From the NCBI RefSeq assembly GCF_002750975.1, contig NZ_PEJS01000001.1, positions 1,054,001 through 1,118,000 of the forward strand: DNA of 64,000 nucleotides, read 5' to 3'. Shown piece after piece: positions 27,080 through 34,481 of this stretch. The notes under the pieces were generated by a model, which worked only from the letters and a program-made list of their open reading frames with translations, did no database searches and was not told the DNA's origin. Position 1 is the first letter of the stretch. Each line of letters starts with the position of its first letter. The position numbers and the translations under genes were made by a program. The stretch is from Stenotrophomonas indicatrix. Lineage in GTDB: Bacteria; Pseudomonadota; Gammaproteobacteria; Xanthomonadales; Xanthomonadaceae.

Positions 27080-27634
27080 TCAGACCGACATCAGTTCCTT
27101 TTCCTTGTCGGCGACGACCTTGTCGATATCCTTGATGTTGGCATCGGTCAACTTCTGGATATCGTCTTCGCCGCGCTTCTTGTCGTCTTCGCTGATCGCC
27201 TTGTCCTTCAGCAGCTTGGCGATTTCCTTGTTCGCATCCTGGCGGATGTTGCGCACGGCGATCTTGGCGCCTTCGCCTTCCTTCTGTACCTGCTTGGCCA
27301 GTTCCTTGCGGCGCTCTTCGGTCGGCGGCGGCAGGTTGACGCGGATCGAGGTGCCGATGGTGTTCGGGGTCAGCTCGATGTTGTACAGGCCCTTCTCGAT
27401 CTCCTTGATCATGCTCTTGTCGAAGGGCGTGACCAGCAGGGAGTGGGCGTCGGCGTTGGAGACGGACGCTACCTGGTTCAGCGGCGTGCTGGCGTTGCCG
27501 TAAGCATTGACCGTGACACGGTCCAGCAGGGCCGGCGTTGCGCGGCCGGTGCGGATCGAAGTGAGGGTGTGCTTAAGAGCGTCGATGCTCTTGGCCATGC
27601 GCGTCTGCGCGTTGTTCTTGATGTCGTTGAGCAT
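27080..27634 (-). CDS. frr: ribosome recycling factor
   Basis: RRF (184-aa three-helix-bundle protein; E. coli 185) splits post-termination ribosomes with EF-G. SIRTGRATPALLDRVTVNAYG (written here as residues ~26-46) and VNLPPPTEERRKEL (~99-112) are the conserved hinge and domain II contacts, and the long C-terminal helix is rich in Lys and Asp. It lies 97 bp downstream of pyrH in the conserved rpsB-tsf-pyrH-frr order. Confidence 0.97.
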   Translation of the reverse strand: MLNDIKNNAQTRMAKSIDALKHTLTSIRTGRATPALLDRVTVNAYGNASTPLNQVASVSNADAHSLLVTPFDKSMIKEIEKGLYNIELTPNTIGTSIRVNLPPPTEERRKELAKQVQKEGEGAKIAVRNIRQDANKEIAKLLKDKAISEDDKKRGEDDIQKLTDANIKDIDKVVADKEKELMSV

Positions 27635-27731
27635 CGCCAGGGTCCTGGATGTAACTGGAATCGGGCGATTATAGGCGAATACGGGACGCCGCCGGGCCTG
27701 AATCGGCCCGGAGATCGCCTTGCGCTCAGCC

Positions 27732-28460
27732 TCAGGCCGGATCGCGGCCCTGGACGAGGGTGCCGATGTTCTCGCCGTGCAGGATCTTCAGCAGCTCGCC
27801 CGGCTGGCCCATGTCGAACACGCGCATCGGCAGGTCGCTGTCGCGGGCCAGGGCGAAGGCGGCGGTATCCATCACTTCCAGGCCACGGCGGATCACTTCG
27901 TCGTAGCTCAGGCTGTCGAAGCGGACAGCGTCGCTGTACTTGTTCGGATCCTTGTCGTACACGCCATCGACCTTGGTTGCCTTCAGCAGCAGGTCGGCGC
28001 CGATCTCGATCGCGCGCAGGGCGGCGCCCGAGTCGGTGGTGAAGAACGGGCTGCCGACGCCTGCGGCGAAGATCACCAGGCGGCCCTTTTCCAGGTGGCG
28101 GATGGCGCGGCGGCGGATGTAGTCCTCGCACACGTCGTTGATCTTGATCGCGCTCATCACGCGGGCCTTTGCGCCCACTTTTTCCAGCGCATCCTGCATG
28201 GCCAGCGCGTTGATGACCGTGGCCAGCATACCCATCTGGTCGCCGGTGACGCGGTCCATGCCGCCAGCGGCCAGGCCTGCACCGCGGAAGATGTTGCCAC
28301 CACCGATGACCAGGGCGACTTCGGCGCCGGCCTGCTGGGCCTCGACGACTTCACGGGCCAGGCGGTTGATGATCTTGGGGTCGATGCCGTAGTCCTCATC
28401 TCCCATCAGCGCCTCCCCGGAAAGTTTCAACAGGATGCGGCGATAGGCGAGCTTGGACAT
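27732..28460 (-). CDS. pyrH: UMP kinase
   Basis: PyrH (242 aa) is the amino-acid-kinase-fold enzyme that phosphorylates UMP for pyrimidine synthesis. Markers are [13 protein letters not shown] at residues ~8-20, [16 protein letters not shown] (~50-65), the acceptor loop [16 protein letters not shown] (~135-150) and [14 protein letters not shown] (~165-178). Start 28460 (MSKLAY) was chosen; the frame extends to 28565 without homology. The neighbouring HDOD-GGDEF gene separates it from tsf, which departs from the usual direct adjacency. Confidence 0.97.
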   Translation of the reverse strand: MSKLAYRRILLKLSGEALMGDEDYGIDPKIINRLAREVVEAQQAGAEVALVIGGGNIFRGAGLAAGGMDRVTGDQMGMLATVINALAMQDALEKVGAKARVMSAIKINDVCEDYIRRRAIRHLEKGRLVIFAAGVGSPFFTTDSGAALRAIEIGADLLLKATKVDGVYDKDPNKYSDAVRFDSLSYDEVIRRGLEVMDTAAFALARDSDLPMRVFDMGQPGELLKILHGENIGTLVQGRDPA

Positions 28461-28579
28461 AGGGACCTCGGGTGCGTGGAAATCGCGGGCGATTCTACGC
28501 GCAAGCGGCGCGCGGCCAAAGCGTTTTGTGCACTGCGGCGCAAAATACCGGTGTGCCCCGTGCATCCGGGGCGCACCAT

Positions 28580-30118
28580 TCAGCCCAGCTCGGCGCCAGC
28601 GGTGGCAGACAGTTCATCATGCCCCAGTTCGCCGGGAGAGCGTGCGATGACCCGGTTGCGACCCAGGTTCTTGGAGCGGTAGAGCACGTCATCGGCGGCG
28701 CGCAGCAGGTCCTGCACGCCGGCAAAGCGCTCGTAGCCGCCCTGGGTGGCCACGCCGGCCGAGAAGGTGATGAACAGCGGGCCACCTTCCAGTTCCGCCA
28801 TCGGGGTGGCGACGATGTTCGCCAGTACCCGGCGGATCACGTCCAGGGCCACCGATTCACTGGTATTGGGCAGCAGCGCGACGAACTCCTCGCCGCCGAA
28901 GCGGGCCACGGTGTCGCTGTTGCGCAGCTGTCCCTGCAGCTTGCCGGCAAAGGCGCGCAGCACCTCGTCGCCGGTCAGGTGGCCGTGCGCATCGTTGATC
29001 TTCTTGAAATCGTCCAGGTCGATGAAGGCCACCGACAACGGCCAGCCATGGCGGCCGGCGCGCAGGAATTCCTGTTCCAGCACGGCTTCGAGCTGGCGGC
29101 GGTTGAGGACGCCGGTCAACGCGTCGCGATGGGCCTGGTCGGCCAGGCGCTTGGCGCGGGCCTCGAATTCATCGGCGCGGCGGCGGGCCTGGTCGGCATC
29201 CTGCAGTTCGCGCAGGTTGCGCAGGGTGGCCAGTTCCTGGGCGTGGTCGATCAGTTCACGCACGCGTGCCGGCGAGTTCAGGCCGTTCTCGAACAGGCTG
29301 GCGATGTCCGGCAGCGCTTCGCTGATCCGCGCCAGCACCTGGTCGAAGCGGGCGCTGTCCATCTGCAGGCGGTCGTGGACCTGCTGCAGGGCGCGTTCGC
29401 GTGCGCCATCGGCGTCTTCATCCAGCCAGATGTCGGCGACCGCGCCAGACAGCTGTACGCAGGCCTGGAACGGATTTTCGGCGGTGCCTTCGTCTTCGCT
29501 GTGGCGGATGCTGTCCACCAGGTAGCGCGGCAGGCCCCACTCCTCGGCCACCCATGCACCGACGTCGGCGTGGCTGCAGCCGAGTTCCTGGCGCTCGCGC
29601 GCGATCAGGTCGGGGTTGTCGCGCGCTTCGCACAGCAAGGGCAGGTAGCGTTCGGATTCGGCCTGGGCCAGGCACAGCACGCCCATGTCCTGCAGCAGTC
29701 CGGCCAGCATCAGCTCCTCCAGCCTGCGCAGGCCGCGCGCTTGGCCGAGCTGGCTGGCCGCCAGCGCGCTGAGGATGCTGCGCTTCCAGGCGCGTTGGCG
29801 CAGGTCGTGGTCGGCGCCGCCTTTGCCGGTCAGGCCCTGGGTGACAGTGAAGCCCAGGGCGAGGCTGATCGTAGCGTTGAGCCCGAGCATGGTCAGCGCC
29901 TGGCCGAGGTTCTCGATCCGGCGCCGGCTGGCATACAGCGGTGAATTGGCGATACGCAGCATGCGCGCACTCAGCGCCATGTCGATGGCGATGATGTCCG
30001 CAGCGGTAGCGATGTCCGCCTCCGGGTCCTGGGCCAGTTCGATGATGCGCAGGGCAATACCGGGCGGCGAGGGGAGGTTGCGGCAAAGCGCCAGTGCAGC
30101 TGTCAGCTCGGGAGGCAT
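28580..30118 (-). CDS. HDOD-GGDEF protein (probable diguanylate cyclase)
   Basis: This 512-aa cytoplasmic signalling protein has an N-terminal HDOD domain (residues ~1-210: a [20 protein letters not shown] stretch, then [19 protein letters not shown]). A helical linker includes a probable coiled coil (~295-335, [20 protein letters not shown]). The GGDEF domain (~335-490) has [12 protein letters not shown] at its start, the active-site loop ARFGGEEF and [14 protein letters not shown], so all catalytic residues for c-di-GMP synthesis are present. It stands between tsf and pyrH, breaking a widely conserved pair. It is preceded by a terminator after tsf, so it probably starts a transcript that could read into pyrH. 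The ligand of the HDOD part is unknown. Confidence 0.92.
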   Translation of the reverse strand: MPPELTAALALCRNLPSPPGIALRIIELAQDPEADIATAADIIAIDMALSARMLRIANSPLYASRRRIENLGQALTMLGLNATISLALGFTVTQGLTGKGGADHDLRQRAWKRSILSALAASQLGQARGLRRLEELMLAGLLQDMGVLCLAQAESERYLPLLCEARDNPDLIARERQELGCSHADVGAWVAEEWGLPRYLVDSIRHSEDEGTAENPFQACVQLSGAVADIWLDEDADGARERALQQVHDRLQMDSARFDQVLARISEALPDIASLFENGLNSPARVRELIDHAQELATLRNLRELQDADQARRRADEFEARAKRLADQAHRDALTGVLNRRQLEAVLEQEFLRAGRHGWPLSVAFIDLDDFKKINDAHGHLTGDEVLRAFAGKLQGQLRNSDTVARFGGEEFVALLPNTSESVALDVIRRVLANIVATPMAELEGGPLFITFSAGVATQGGYERFAGVQDLLRAADDVLYRSKNLGRNRVIARSPGELGHDELSATAGAELG

Positions 30119-30326
30119 GTCGGGTCGTTCAATTCCATTAGGACAAGAATACCTAGGAATGCATCACAGTCTGCGAATTTCGTTCCTGTTATGTGACTGC
30201 AGGTTCCCTGTGCCGAGTATCGGCTTGATTCGCGTGCAACGCAAAGGTGTCGGTGTGCGCACCAACGGTGCGCACCCACAGATTCGGCCACCCACAGGTG
30301 AAGGGCACCCACAGGCCCACCGGCAT
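30119..30326. other. HDOD-GGDEF upstream region
   Basis: This 208-bp stretch lies between the tsf terminator and the HDOD-GGDEF start. It contains GTGCGCACC and similar repeats of TGCGCACC near 30258-30290, and should carry the promoter of the GGDEF gene. I could not define convincing boxes. Confidence 0.3.
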
Positions 30327-30355
30327 AAAAAAAGAGCCGCGGTTTCCCGCGGCTC
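30327..30355 (-). terminator. intrinsic terminator after tsf
   Basis: On the minus strand the stem GAGCCGCGG-GAAA-CCGCGGCTC is followed by seven T. It ends the rpsB-tsf transcript 33 bp past the tsf stop and separates it from the HDOD-GGDEF gene. Confidence 0.92.
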
Positions 30356-30387
30356 CTTCTGGTTTCATTACAGCCGTGAGGCTGGAA

Positions 30388-31266
30388 TCAGACCTGCATC
30401 GCCTTGGCAACTTCGGCGGCGTAGTCTTCCACCACCTTCTCGATGCCTTCGCCAACGACCAGCAGCTGGAAGCCAGCCACGTCGGCGCCGGCGGCCTTGA
30501 CCACCTGCTCGACGGTCTTGTCGCCGTCCAGGACGTAGCTCTGGCCGTACAGGGTCACTTCGCTGACGATCTTGTTGATCTTGCCGCTGATGATCTTTTC
30601 CAGGATGTCGGCCGGCTTGGACTTGTCCTTCTCGGACATCTTGGCCAGTTCGATTTCCTTTTCCTTTTCCACGAACTCGGCCGGCACATCGGCAGCCTTG
30701 TTGTGCGGCGGCTTCAGCGCGGCCACGTGCATGGCCAGGCCGCGAGCCAGTTCGGCGTCGCCGCCGATCAGGTCGACCAGCACGCCGACCTTGCCGTTGG
30801 TGTGGACGTAGGAACCGACGTTGCCGGTGGTGTCCAGCTTGACCAGGCGACGGATCTGGATGTTCTCACCCAGGGTCTGCACGGCGGTCGCGCGGGTTTC
30901 TTCGACGGTCTGGCCGGTCGGCAGGGTGGCCGACTTCAGGGCTTCCACGTCGGCGGCGCCCGATGCCAGTGCAGCGGCAGCGACGGAATCGACGAAGTTC
31001 TTGAAGTTGATGTCGTTGGCGACGAAGTCGGTTTCCGAGTTGATCTCGACCAGCACGGCCTTGCCGCCGTCCTGGGCCAGGCCCAGACGACCTTCGGCGG
31101 CCACGCGGTCAGCCTTCTTGTCGGCCTTGGCAGCGCCGGACTTGCGCAGCGCTTCAGCAGCGGCGTCGATGTTGCCGCCGGCCTCGGTGAGCGCCTTCTT
31201 GCATTCCATCATGCCGGCGCCAGTGCGCTCGCGCAGTTCCTTGACCAGGGAAGCAGTGATTTCCAC
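30388..31266 (-). CDS. tsf: elongation factor Ts
   Basis: EF-Ts (292 aa) is the guanine-nucleotide exchange factor for EF-Tu. The N-terminal UBA-like domain ([19 protein letters not shown], residues ~8-26) and the core motif [16 protein letters not shown] (~80-95) are diagnostic. It follows rpsB with a 125-bp gap and ends before a strong terminator. Confidence 0.98.
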   Translation of the reverse strand: MEITASLVKELRERTGAGMMECKKALTEAGGNIDAAAEALRKSGAAKADKKADRVAAEGRLGLAQDGGKAVLVEINSETDFVANDINFKNFVDSVAAAALASGAADVEALKSATLPTGQTVEETRATAVQTLGENIQIRRLVKLDTTGNVGSYVHTNGKVGVLVDLIGGDAELARGLAMHVAALKPPHNKAADVPAEFVEKEKEIELAKMSEKDKSKPADILEKIISGKINKIVSEVTLYGQSYVLDGDKTVEQVVKAAGADVAGFQLLVVGEGIEKVVEDYAAEVAKAMQV

Positions 31267-31391
31267 GGGATTACCTCACGAAAGAAAGGGGTTGGGCCGG
31301 CATGGTGGCCGGCCCGTGTGACAGTTTCCTGTCGTCGCGCCATCGGCAGCGGACAGGAAAGGTGGGCGCGTGGCGCCCACCGGGGCCTGGA

Positions 31392-32195
31392 TCAGGCCTG
31401 GGCTTCGCCCTTGTCGGCAGCAGCCTTCTTGGCCGGAGCGCGGCGAGCCGGCTTGCCTTCTTCGGCCGGAGCGTCGGCGAACTCTTCTTCACGGACGGTG
31501 GCAGCGTGCGGTGCAGCAGCCTTGCCTTCCAGCACGGCGTCAGCAGCGGCGCGTGCGTACAGCTGCACGGCACGGATGGCGTCGTCGTTGCCCGGGATCG
31601 CGTAATCCACCAGCTCCGGGTTGTAGTTGGTATCGACGACGGCGATCACCGGGATGCCGAGCTTCTTGGCTTCCTTGATGGCGATGTCTTCGTGGCCGAT
31701 GTCGATGACGAAGATCGCGTCCGGCAGACGGTTCATGTCCTTGATGCCGCCCAGCGAGGCTTCCAGCTTGTCGCGCTCGCGACGCAGGCCCAGCACTTCG
31801 TGCTTGACCAGCTTCTCGAAGGTGCCGTCGGATTCACCGGCTTCCAGTTCCTTCAGGCGGGCAACCGACTGCTTGACGGTACGGAAGTTGGTCAGGGTGC
31901 CGCCCAGCCAGCGCTGGTTCATGAACGGCATGCCGCAACGCTCGGCTTCTTCGCGGATCGACTCACGCGCGCTGCGCTTGGTGCCCAGGAACAGGATGGT
32001 GCCGCGCTTCTGGGCAACCGACGAGATGAAGTTCATCGCGTCGTTGAACAGCGGGACGGTCTTTTCCAGGTTGATGATGTGGATCTTGCCGCGGGCGCCG
32101 AAGATGTACGGAGCCATTTTCGGGTTCCAGTAGCGGGTCTGGTGGCCGAAGTGGACGCCGGCTTCCAGCATCTGACGCATGGTGACCTGGGGCAT
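31392..32195 (-). CDS. rpsB: 30S ribosomal protein S2
   Basis: S2 (267 aa) is the late-assembling small-subunit protein. [20 protein letters not shown] at the N-terminus and [20 protein letters not shown] (~155-175) are conserved. A C-terminal extension of about 35 residues, rich in Ala, Lys and Glu ([20 protein letters not shown]), goes beyond the enteric length of 241. The start at 32195 has CAGGAG seven bases upstream. A ~210-nt leader and a strong promoter precede it, overlapping the end of the pilus operon. Confidence 0.98.
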   Translation of the reverse strand: MPQVTMRQMLEAGVHFGHQTRYWNPKMAPYIFGARGKIHIINLEKTVPLFNDAMNFISSVAQKRGTILFLGTKRSARESIREEAERCGMPFMNQRWLGGTLTNFRTVKQSVARLKELEAGESDGTFEKLVKHEVLGLRRERDKLEASLGGIKDMNRLPDAIFVIDIGHEDIAIKEAKKLGIPVIAVVDTNYNPELVDYAIPGNDDAIRAVQLYARAAADAVLEGKAAAPHAATVREEEFADAPAEEGKPARRAPAKKAAADKGEAQA

Positions 32196-32413
32196 TGCAG
32201 AACTCCTGATGGGGAACCGGCGATTCCGCCCGCGGGATAGGTATGCGGGACGCGTGGAAGCGCTGAAGGTTCCGGGGTTGGGCTTCCCTGTTGCCTCCGT
32301 GGCCGAACTCCTTGCGGAGCACCCCGGCACGGATGGGGGCAGCAGGTGTGGATTCACCGGTGACGTCCGGTGTGGACGGTGTCCCGCGCACGGGGCGGCA
32401 GGACATCCGGGCA
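32196..32413 (-). promoter_or_regulatory. long rpsB 5' leader, candidate S2 autoregulatory RNA
   Basis: The predicted transcript start near 32407 gives an rpsB leader of about 210 nt. It contains GC-rich inverted repeats, including a CACCGG/CCGGTG pair around 32352-32373, and ends in CAGGAG before the ATG. S2 is known to repress its own mRNA in E. coli, and conserved rpsB leader RNAs exist in gammaproteobacteria. Whether this leader has that fold is inference. Confidence 0.4.
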
Positions 32414-32443
32414 ATTATAGCCCGCTTGGCTGGCTCGCTGCAA
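32414..32443 (-). promoter_or_regulatory. predicted sigma70 promoter of rpsB-tsf
   Basis: On the minus strand TTGCAG (32443-32438), an 18-bp spacer and a perfect TATAAT (32419-32414). The TAA stop codon of the upstream chaperone-like gene (32417-32415) lies inside the -10 box. Confidence 0.7.
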
Positions 32444-33119
32444 TTGCGGGTGCCCGCGCCGCCAGGATCACCTCTGTGCCGTCCTGCAGGCGGGCATGGA
32501 ACCTGCCGCCTGCATAGCCATCGGCGCGCGGCGGCAACTGCCACTGGCGCTGGCGCGCCGCCAGCACGTAGCCGGCAAGGTCGGGCAGCAGCAGGCTGCG
32601 CTGGCCGCCAGCCGTCTCATAGGCAAGGTCGCTCAAGCGCGCGTGCCGGGTGCCATTGTTCAACAGTCTCAGCATGAATTGCGACCCGTTGACCACCAGC
32701 TCTGGCTGCAGGCAGGGGGACGCTGGGCCGACCGGTTCGCTGCGGAACAGGGGCAGTGAATAGCGCGGCATGGCCGGTTCTGCCGGTGCCAGGATGATAC
32801 GGAATGCCTGTTCAGCGGCCACAGGCGCGGACGACGCCGGCAGCAACCACACGCGCTGGCGGGCGCCGGCCGGCAGGTCCAGCAAGGTCGGACTGGCCAG
32901 CACCTGCCCGCTGCGTTGCAGGTGTTCGGCATCCTGTTGCTGGTCCCACGCCCAGATCTGCACCTGGCCGCGCCAATGCCCGGGGCCAGGATTGTGCAGC
33001 CACAGCTCGGTCCGCCCCTGCGCAGCCGGCAGGTGCAGGGTGGTCGGCACCAGTTCCAGCGCCTGCGCCTGCGCGGCAATGGGCAGCACCGCGGCCAGCA
33101 GAAGCAGTAGCCGGCGCAT
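32415..33119 (-). CDS. second pilus chaperone-like protein
   Basis: This 234-aa secreted protein has signal peptide MRRLLLLLAAVLPIAAQAQA and two immunoglobulin-like domains. LELVPTTLHLPAAQGRTELWLHN matches the first strands of periplasmic pilus chaperones (residues ~21-43, quoted in part), and AFRIILAPAEPAMP (~105) corresponds to the F1-G1 region. It resembles the main chaperone at 36825-37580 but is more diverged. Its ATG overlaps the preceding gene's TGA by one base (TGATG), so it is translated as part of the pilus operon. A dedicated chaperone for the tip or mini-subunit is plausible. It is the last gene of the operon, and its stop codon lies inside the rpsB promoter. Confidence 0.75.
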   Translation of the reverse strand: MRRLLLLLAAVLPIAAQAQALELVPTTLHLPAAQGRTELWLHNPGPGHWRGQVQIWAWDQQQDAEHLQRSGQVLASPTLLDLPAGARQRVWLLPASSAPVAAEQAFRIILAPAEPAMPRYSLPLFRSEPVGPASPCLQPELVVNGSQFMLRLLNNGTRHARLSDLAYETAGGQRSLLLPDLAGYVLAARQRQWQLPPRADGYAGGRFHARLQDGTEVILAARAPAIAASQPSGL

Positions 33120-33373
33120 CAGTAGTAAGTGGTGGGCGGTTCGGGCAGCGAATGCCCCTGTTCGTCCTGTGCTGGCGGGGCCAGTTCACGGACCTGGGGC
33201 GGCAGGTGACCGCCGTCGCTGTGCTGCTGTGGCACCGGGCAACGTGGGCCGCCCTCCGTGCCGACGCAGCCTTCAACCACGGTCAGGCGGATCTGCATTG
33301 GGACGGGCGCCGGCTCGGCCCACGCTGTCGTGCTGGCGATGGCCATCACTCCGATCAGTACTGCCCGAACCAC
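33119..33373 (-). CDS. small secreted protein in pilus operon (possible mini-subunit)
   Basis: This 84-aa product has a clear signal peptide (MVRAVLIGVMAIASTTAWA-E). The mature ~65 residues start with a strand-like segment and two Cys (MQIRLTVVEGCVGTEGGPRC), then become Pro-, His- and Gln-rich and end in TTYY. The early strand-plus-Cys resembles the opening of a spore-coat-U (SCPU) pilin domain, and TTYY recalls the TITY end of the two SCPU proteins in the operon, but a full domain does not fit. It is translationally coupled to the second chaperone. It could be a degenerate subunit, a pilus anchor or a cofactor; I cannot decide. Confidence 0.65.
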   Translation of the reverse strand: MVRAVLIGVMAIASTTAWAEPAPVPMQIRLTVVEGCVGTEGGPRCPVPQQHSDGGHLPPQVRELAPPAQDEQGHSLPEPPTTYY

Positions 33374-33446
33374 CTGCGATCCACCGTGTTGTCGACTTGA
33401 TGCGCGGTATCGGCCGACAGGGGGGATTCTGTAGAGCGGGCTCCCC

Positions 33447-34481
33447 TCAGTAGGTGATCGTCACCTGCACCAGGTCGTTGTAGGTGCCCGCCGGAGGCTG
33501 TCCGGCAACGGGAGGCACACGCCCGAATATGTTCAGTGTCTGCGCGCTGCCAGTGCCGACGCCGCTGAAGGTGTCCACGGTGAGCGTATTGCCCCAGCGC
33601 TGGCTGCGCGCAGCGTCCCGGTACAGCTCGTAGGTCAGGTAATAGCTGTTGCCGCCGATGGTGGTGCGCATGCGCCGGGTGGTGGTAAGGGCCGGGTTGT
33701 TCTGACCGTTGTTCAGGCCGACCTGGTAGGCGGTGCGCTTGAGGCAGGTCAGGGTGAGGGTGGCGGTCTGGTCGATGTTGGCGGGAATGCCGCCGGTGAC
33801 GTTGCCGAAATTCATTGTGGTGGTGAGGTAGCTGCCGCATTGCGGCAGCACGGTGGCAGTGGCATTGAAGGTGAAGGCATTGCTGGCGGTGTTGGTGCCG
33901 GTAGCGCCGCCATTGCAGGTGGCCGGTACGGTGGCGGTGCCCAGCAGCACCTCGTTCCAGGCCCAGGTGAGCACCACGTTGGCCCCGGTGAAGGTGCTGC
34001 TGTAGTTGCCGGAGGCCAGCACCTGGTTGGCCGGGATCTGAGCGAACAACTGCGTGCTACGGCTGCCGGAGCCGCCGATCAGCGGCACGTTGTAGGTCAT
34101 CGTCAGCTCCTGTGCGGGAGGTGTGCCGCGCGGTGCCAGGCCGGTGACTTCGCTGTAGTTGGCGACGTTGTAGATCTGGAAATTGAGCGGATCACTGCTG
34201 CCGTTGACCATTGTCCGCCACGGCGAAGTACTGGTGCCGCCGGTGCCATTACCCAGGCCGATGCAGACGCGGATGCCGGTGGTGGCGATCAGGCTGAGTG
34301 CGGCGGTGGAGCAGTTCACGGTGATGTTCAAGGTGCCGGTGGTGGCGCCTGCCGCACCGCTGCTGACGTTGCCGAAGGGCAGCAGCGCGTCGGCGGTGGC
34401 GGTGCAGGTCGCGGCCGCGCGTGTCGGTGCACTGGCGATCAGGCCGGCCAGAAGCAGCAGGCCGAGCAGCATCCTCCTCAT
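33447..34481 (-). CDS. two-domain SCPU protein, probable archaic-pilus tip adhesin (CsuE-like)
   Basis: This 344-aa secreted protein has a signal peptide (MRRMLLGLLLLAGLIASAPT) and two consecutive spore-coat-U domains: residues ~22-195 (ATCTATADALLPFGNVSSG onward) and ~205-344 (ATVLPQCGSYLTTTMNFGNV to the end, VQVTITY). The size and tandem arrangement match two-domain tip adhesins of archaic chaperone-usher pili such as Acinetobacter CsuE. The first two codons overlap the usher stop by 4 bp. A pocket-forming hydrophobic tip cannot be judged from sequence alone. Adhesion to abiotic surfaces is the family role. Confidence 0.85.
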   Translation of the reverse strand: MRRMLLGLLLLAGLIASAPTRAAATCTATADALLPFGNVSSGAAGATTGTLNITVNCSTAALSLIATTGIRVCIGLGNGTGGTSTSPWRTMVNGSSDPLNFQIYNVANYSEVTGLAPRGTPPAQELTMTYNVPLIGGSGSRSTQLFAQIPANQVLASGNYSSTFTGANVVLTWAWNEVLLGTATVPATCNGGATGTNTASNAFTFNATATVLPQCGSYLTTTMNFGNVTGGIPANIDQTATLTLTCLKRTAYQVGLNNGQNNPALTTTRRMRTTIGGNSYYLTYELYRDAARSQRWGNTLTVDTFSGVGTGSAQTLNIFGRVPPVAGQPPAGTYNDLVQVTITY

